NCBI GenBank assembly: GCA_041670885.1
Contig: JBAXYJ010000139.1
Location: forward strand, 1 to 7,508
DNA: 7,508 bases
Reading direction: 5' to 3'
Origin: JAJBWD01 sp041670885
GTDB taxonomy: Bacteria; Bacillota; Clostridia; Clostridiales; Clostridiaceae
Made by a program: the position numbers and the translations under genes
Part shown: piece by piece, positions 6,113 through 7,508 of the stretch
How the letters are laid out: the number at the start of each line of letters is the position of its first letter
Position numbering within the stretch: position 1 is the stretch's first letter
The notes under the pieces: model-generated
Told to the model about the DNA's origin: nothing
What the model saw: only the letters and a program-made list of their open reading frames with translations
Database searches by the model: none

Positions 6113-6186
6113 GCGGGTGTAGCTCAGTGGTAGAGCGCTAGCCTTCCAAGCTAGTTATGAGGGTCCGATTCCCTTCACCCGCTCCA
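6113..6186 (+). tRNA. tRNA-Gly(TCC), copy 1, with C55 in the T loop
   Basis: A full cloverleaf with acceptor GCGGGTG/CACCCGC, anticodon stem CTAGC/GCTAG, loop CTTCCAA (anticodon TCC), T discriminator and encoded CCA. The T loop reads TCCGATT, so base 6165 is C where nearly all elongator tRNAs have U55 (pseudouridine). G18 and G19 are present. The gene is 73/74 identical to the copy at 6621. It lies 3 bases after tRNA-Pro. Confidence 0.96.
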
Positions 6187-6190
6187 ATAT

Positions 6191-6267
6191 GCATCTTTAG
6201 CTCAGCTGGATAGAGCAACGGCCTTCTAAGCCGTGTGCCGGGGGTTCGACTCCCTTAAGATGCACCA
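6191..6267 (+). tRNA. tRNA-Arg(TCT)
   Basis: Acceptor GCATCTT pairs with AAGATGC, followed by ACCA. Anticodon stem ACGGC/GCCGT encloses CTTCTAA, giving anticodon TCT, which reads AGA and AGG. These are the main arginine codons in the neighbouring AT-rich genes. The T stem GGGGG/CCCTT has two G-U pairs. Confidence 0.96.
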
Positions 6268-6270
6268 TAT

Positions 6271-6347
6271 GGTGGATATAGTTCAGTTGGCAGAGCGCCA
6301 GATTGTGGTTCTGGATGTCAAGGGTTCGAGCCCCTTTATCCACCCCA
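6271..6347 (+). tRNA. tRNA-His(GTG)
   Basis: The acceptor is GTGGATA/TATCCAC, with an extra G (6271) at position -1 facing C73 (6344), the identity pair for histidyl-tRNA synthetase. Anticodon loop TTGTGGT gives GTG. CCA is encoded at 6345-6347. Confidence 0.96.
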
Positions 6348-6355
6348 TTTTATAT

Positions 6356-6431
6356 GGTTCACTAGCTCAGTTGGTAGAGCACATGACTTTTAATCATGGT
6401 GTCCGGGGTTCAATTCCCCGGTGAGCCACCA
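6356..6431 (+). tRNA. tRNA-Lys(TTT)
   Basis: Acceptor GGTTCAC pairs with GTGAGCC (one G-U pair), followed by ACCA. Anticodon stem CATGA/TCATG encloses CTTTTAA, giving TTT. The T arm CGGGG-TTCAATT-CCCCG is canonical. It reads AAA and AAG, the most abundant codons here. Confidence 0.96.
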
Positions 6432-6448
6432 TTTAATATTATTAACAT

Positions 6449-6532
6449 GCAGGTGTGGCGGAATTGGCAGACGCACTAGACTTAGGATCTAGCGCCTACG
6501 GCGTGCAGGTTCAACTCCTGTCACCTGCACCA
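6449..6532 (+). tRNA. tRNA-Leu(TAG)
   Basis: This is a class II tRNA of 84 bases with a long variable arm (CGCCTACGGCGT). The acceptor GCAGGTG/CACCTGC is perfect, and ACCA is encoded. Anticodon stem CTAGA/TCTAG encloses CTTAGGA, giving TAG, which reads CUN codons. It is separated from tRNA-Lys by 17 AT-rich bases. Confidence 0.96.
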
Positions 6533-6539
6533 AAATTTT

Positions 6540-6614
6540 GCGGGAGTGGCTCAGTGGTAGAGCGTCACCTTGCCAAGGTGAACGTCGCGAGTTCGAATCT
6601 CGTCCCCCGCTCCA
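6540..6614 (+). tRNA. tRNA-Gly(GCC), with an A6-C67 mismatch in the acceptor stem
   Basis: Anticodon stem TCACC/GGTGA encloses TTGCCAA, giving GCC for GGC and GGU codons. The T arm GCGAG-TTCGAAT-CTCGT and encoded CCA are present. In the acceptor, GCGGGAG (6540-6546) faces CCCCCGC (6604-6610); six pairs are Watson-Crick, but A6 (6545) faces C67 (6605). One base change would restore an A-U or G-C pair. The tRNA is otherwise intact and is probably functional. Confidence 0.93.
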
Positions 6615-6620
6615 AATTTC

Positions 6621-6694
6621 GCGGGTGTAGCTCAGTGGCAGAGCGCTAGCCTTCCAAGCTAGTTATGAGGGTCCGATTCCCTTCACCCGCTCCA
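6621..6694 (+). tRNA. tRNA-Gly(TCC), copy 2, with C55 in the T loop
   Basis: Identical to the copy at 6113-6186 except base 6639 (C instead of T) in the D loop after G18-G19. The acceptor, anticodon TCC and encoded CCA are the same. The same C replaces U55 at 6673, so the change is shared by both copies and is unlikely to be a sequencing error. Confidence 0.96.
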
Positions 6695-6705
6695 TTTTAT
6701 TTTTT

Positions 6706-6782
6706 GCACCTGTAGCTCAGCTGGATAGAGTAGTGGACTTCGAATCCAATGGCCGCAGGTTCGACTCCTGTCAGGTGCACCA
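6706..6782 (+). tRNA. tRNA-Arg(TCG)
   Basis: Acceptor GCACCTG/CAGGTGC is perfect and ACCA is encoded. The anticodon loop CTTCGAA gives TCG, which reads CGA and CGG; most bacteria read CGA with an inosine-modified ACG tRNA instead. The anticodon stem GTGGA/TCCAA has a G27-A43 mismatch (6733/6749) at its top, and the D stem has a G10-U25 pair. It is the last gene of the operon, with the terminator 8 bases downstream. Confidence 0.94.
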
Positions 6783-6790
6783 TAAAAATC

Positions 6791-6828
6791 AAGGGTTTTA
6801 ACACTGTATACAGTGTTAAAACCCTTTT
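6791..6828 (+). terminator. terminator of the tRNA operon, 36-bp perfect palindrome
   Basis: The palindrome spans 6791-6826 with 18-base arms and no mismatch. The centre is GTATAC, so an RNA hairpin would have about 16 pairs with a four-base loop. It runs into TTTT (6825-6828), then G. It lies 8 bases after the last tRNA. The U tract is short, but the stem is unusually strong. Confidence 0.85.
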
Positions 6829-7055
6829 GACAACATCATTGACAGCTAAATTAAAATTCTTATGAAACATAACATCATTTTTTTAAACATTATATATTAC
6901 CCTTCTAATACTGTTTTTAGTTTTAACTGTTTTATGCTTACCACTAACTAAACTGTTTCCTATTAACTGATAGATTTATAGTTATCTTAATGAAAGTGAA
7001 AAGAGAGATTTAACTCTCCTCTTATATAAAATGTTTTATAAAGACTAAAAAAATA
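6829..7055. other. AT-rich intergenic stretch without a gene
   Basis: These roughly 230 bases separate the tRNA terminator from the terminator of the right-hand gene. I see no supported ORF, RNA gene or promoter. A small imperfect hairpin lies at 7001-7023 (AAGAG-AGA / TCT-c-CTCTT, loop TTTAAC), and an A/T-only inverted repeat follows near 7026-7040. Neither has a clear role. AACATCATT occurs twice (6832 and 6871), probably by chance. Confidence 0.6.
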
Positions 7056-7083
7056 ATGGATTCGTCTGTACAGACGAATCCAT
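7056..7083 (-). terminator. bidirectional terminator of the PPC-domain protein gene, 28-bp perfect palindrome
   Basis: ATGGATTCGTCTGT (7056-7069) is followed directly by its exact reverse complement (7070-7083). On the minus strand the hairpin leads into TATTTTTTTAG, a strong U tract, 8 bases after the stop at 7092. The plus-strand tail ATTTCTTTTT is also U-rich, so it can work in both directions. Confidence 0.85.
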
Positions 7084-7091
7084 ATTTCTTT

Positions 7092-7508
7092 TTAATAGGT
7101 TGCCTTCAAAGTATATGCTGCTGTTGTACTATATACACTACTGTAACCTATAACCTTTACATAATAAGTTCCGGCTGCAGCAGTATAAGTTATGCTCTCT
7201 GAAGTAGTACCCCCATTTATTGACCTGCCCACCTGTGTTCCTGATGAATTATACAAATACAAATCATAATCTTTAGGAAGTGTAGTCAGGCTGATGCTAA
7301 TTGATTTTGCAGCTGAAACCGTAAGCTTGTAGTAATCAACATCTGTTGAGGAATAAATATATGAGCTGTATGAAATTCCTGAGGATATCCCATATGCCTC
7401 AGCAGTAGTATCATTTGGCTCATAGGTATCACCGCTGCCTGAACCTGCTGTGAAAGTAGGCTTCATCGCATAAGCTGTAGATGTGCTGTATGCTCCGTTG
7501 TATCCAAT
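7092..7508 (-). CDS. C-terminus of an exported protein with tandem PPC domains (partial)
   Basis: The frame is open to the window edge, with 138 residues visible ending at TAA 7094-7092. The internal Met at 7466 is not the start, because the 14 codons upstream continue the same fold. Visible residues about 26-138 are one complete PPC (bacterial pre-peptidase C-terminal) domain. It has the acidic YEPNDT start, DVDYYKLTV, LPKDYDLYLYNSSG, and the closing AGTYYVKVIGYSSVYSTTAAYTL. The edge residues, IGYNGAYSTSTAYAMKPTF, match the end of that same domain, so a second PPC domain lies just upstream. A G-S-G-S-G linker (about 22-26) separates them. PPC domains are beta-sandwiches that often bind calcium and anchor secreted proteases, including clostridial collagenases. 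The catalytic part is outside the window, so a peptidase is likely but not shown. Confidence 0.85.
   Translation of the reverse strand: MGYNGAYSTSTAYAMKPTFTAGSGSGDTYEPNDTTAEAYGISSGISYSSYIYSSTDVDYYKLTVSAAKSISISLTTLPKDYDLYLYNSSGTQVGRSINGGTTSESITYTAAAGTYYVKVIGYSSVYSTTAAYTLKATY

Larger units (their letters stand above)
6113..6694 (+). repeat. duplicated tRNA-Gly(TCC) gene (6113-6186 and 6621-6694)
   Basis: Two 74-base direct copies, 73 bases identical, lie 508 bases apart in one operon. They are recent duplicates or kept alike by gene conversion. Recombination between them would delete six tRNA genes (Arg-TCT to Gly-GCC, and one Gly copy). Confidence 0.9.

Noticed and set aside
6233..6649. two plus-strand ORFs (6233-6424 and 6455-6649)
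   Set aside because: Both are translations of tRNA genes; words such as SLAQLVEH and MAELADAL are typical false tRNA-derived proteins.
6865..6960. 29-codon ORF starting ATGAAACAT in the intergenic region
   Set aside because: It has no RBS, its codons are unremarkable AT-rich sequence, and no promoter precedes it.
7464..7466. ATG taken as start of the PPC-domain protein
   Set aside because: The frame is open to the window edge, the codons before it encode the end of another PPC domain, and a protein starting there would lack an export signal.
1..7508. CRISPR array, riboswitch, T-box or prophage
   Set aside because: I saw no regularly spaced repeats, cas, phage or toxin-antitoxin genes and no recognisable leader RNA. 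The only repeated blocks are tRNA genes and hairpin arms.

Overview
The window looks like chromosomal DNA of a low-GC Gram-positive anaerobe, most likely Clostridium or a close relative. The AT-rich coding sequence, heavy AGA/ATA codon use, strong AGGAGG-type ribosome binding sites, a TTG start and a dense CCA-encoding tRNA cluster all point that way. The assignment is inferred from style and gene families, not from a database match.

Left part (1-3067). The window opens in the last codons of an IS1595/ISXO2-like transposase. Next is a 56-codon membrane protein gene on the minus strand with a strong RBS. Divergent from it is a lipoprotein resembling a family 5 (peptide/nickel) substrate-binding protein, shortened to 394 aa and without transporter genes beside it. 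A 23-bp near-perfect palindrome sits between these two genes, over their candidate promoters. Convergent to the lipoprotein is a 455-aa cytoplasmic helical protein of unknown function. The two convergent genes end 4 bp apart, inside one terminator hairpin.

Middle part (3153-5947). This is a tightly packed plus-strand operon: an AIR-synthase/HypE-like protein, RNase PH (rph), an XTP/dITP pyrophosphatase (rdgB/HAM1 family) and a YfcE/MJ0936-type phosphodiesterase. The first two junctions overlap (TAATG, ATGA) and the third has a 10-bp gap. The cluster combines tRNA 3'-end trimming with nucleotide-pool cleaning, and leads directly into tRNA genes.

Right part (5970-6828). A clear sigma-A promoter (TTGACG-17-TAGAAT) drives nine tRNA genes: Pro(TGG), Gly(TCC), Arg(TCT), His(GTG), Lys(TTT), Leu(TAG), Gly(GCC), Gly(TCC) and Arg(TCG). 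A 36-bp perfect palindrome terminates the operon. Several of these tRNAs have non-standard bases, most notably C55 in place of the universal U55 in both Gly(TCC) copies.

The right edge carries, on the minus strand, the C-terminus of an exported protein with tandem PPC (pre-peptidase C-terminal) domains and a perfect 28-bp palindromic terminator.

I see no CRISPR array, prophage, toxin-antitoxin module or clear new multi-gene system. The best leads are the unusual tRNAs, the palindrome between the lipoprotein and small-protein genes, the compact orphan lipoprotein, the 455-aa unknown and the HypE-like partner of rph.
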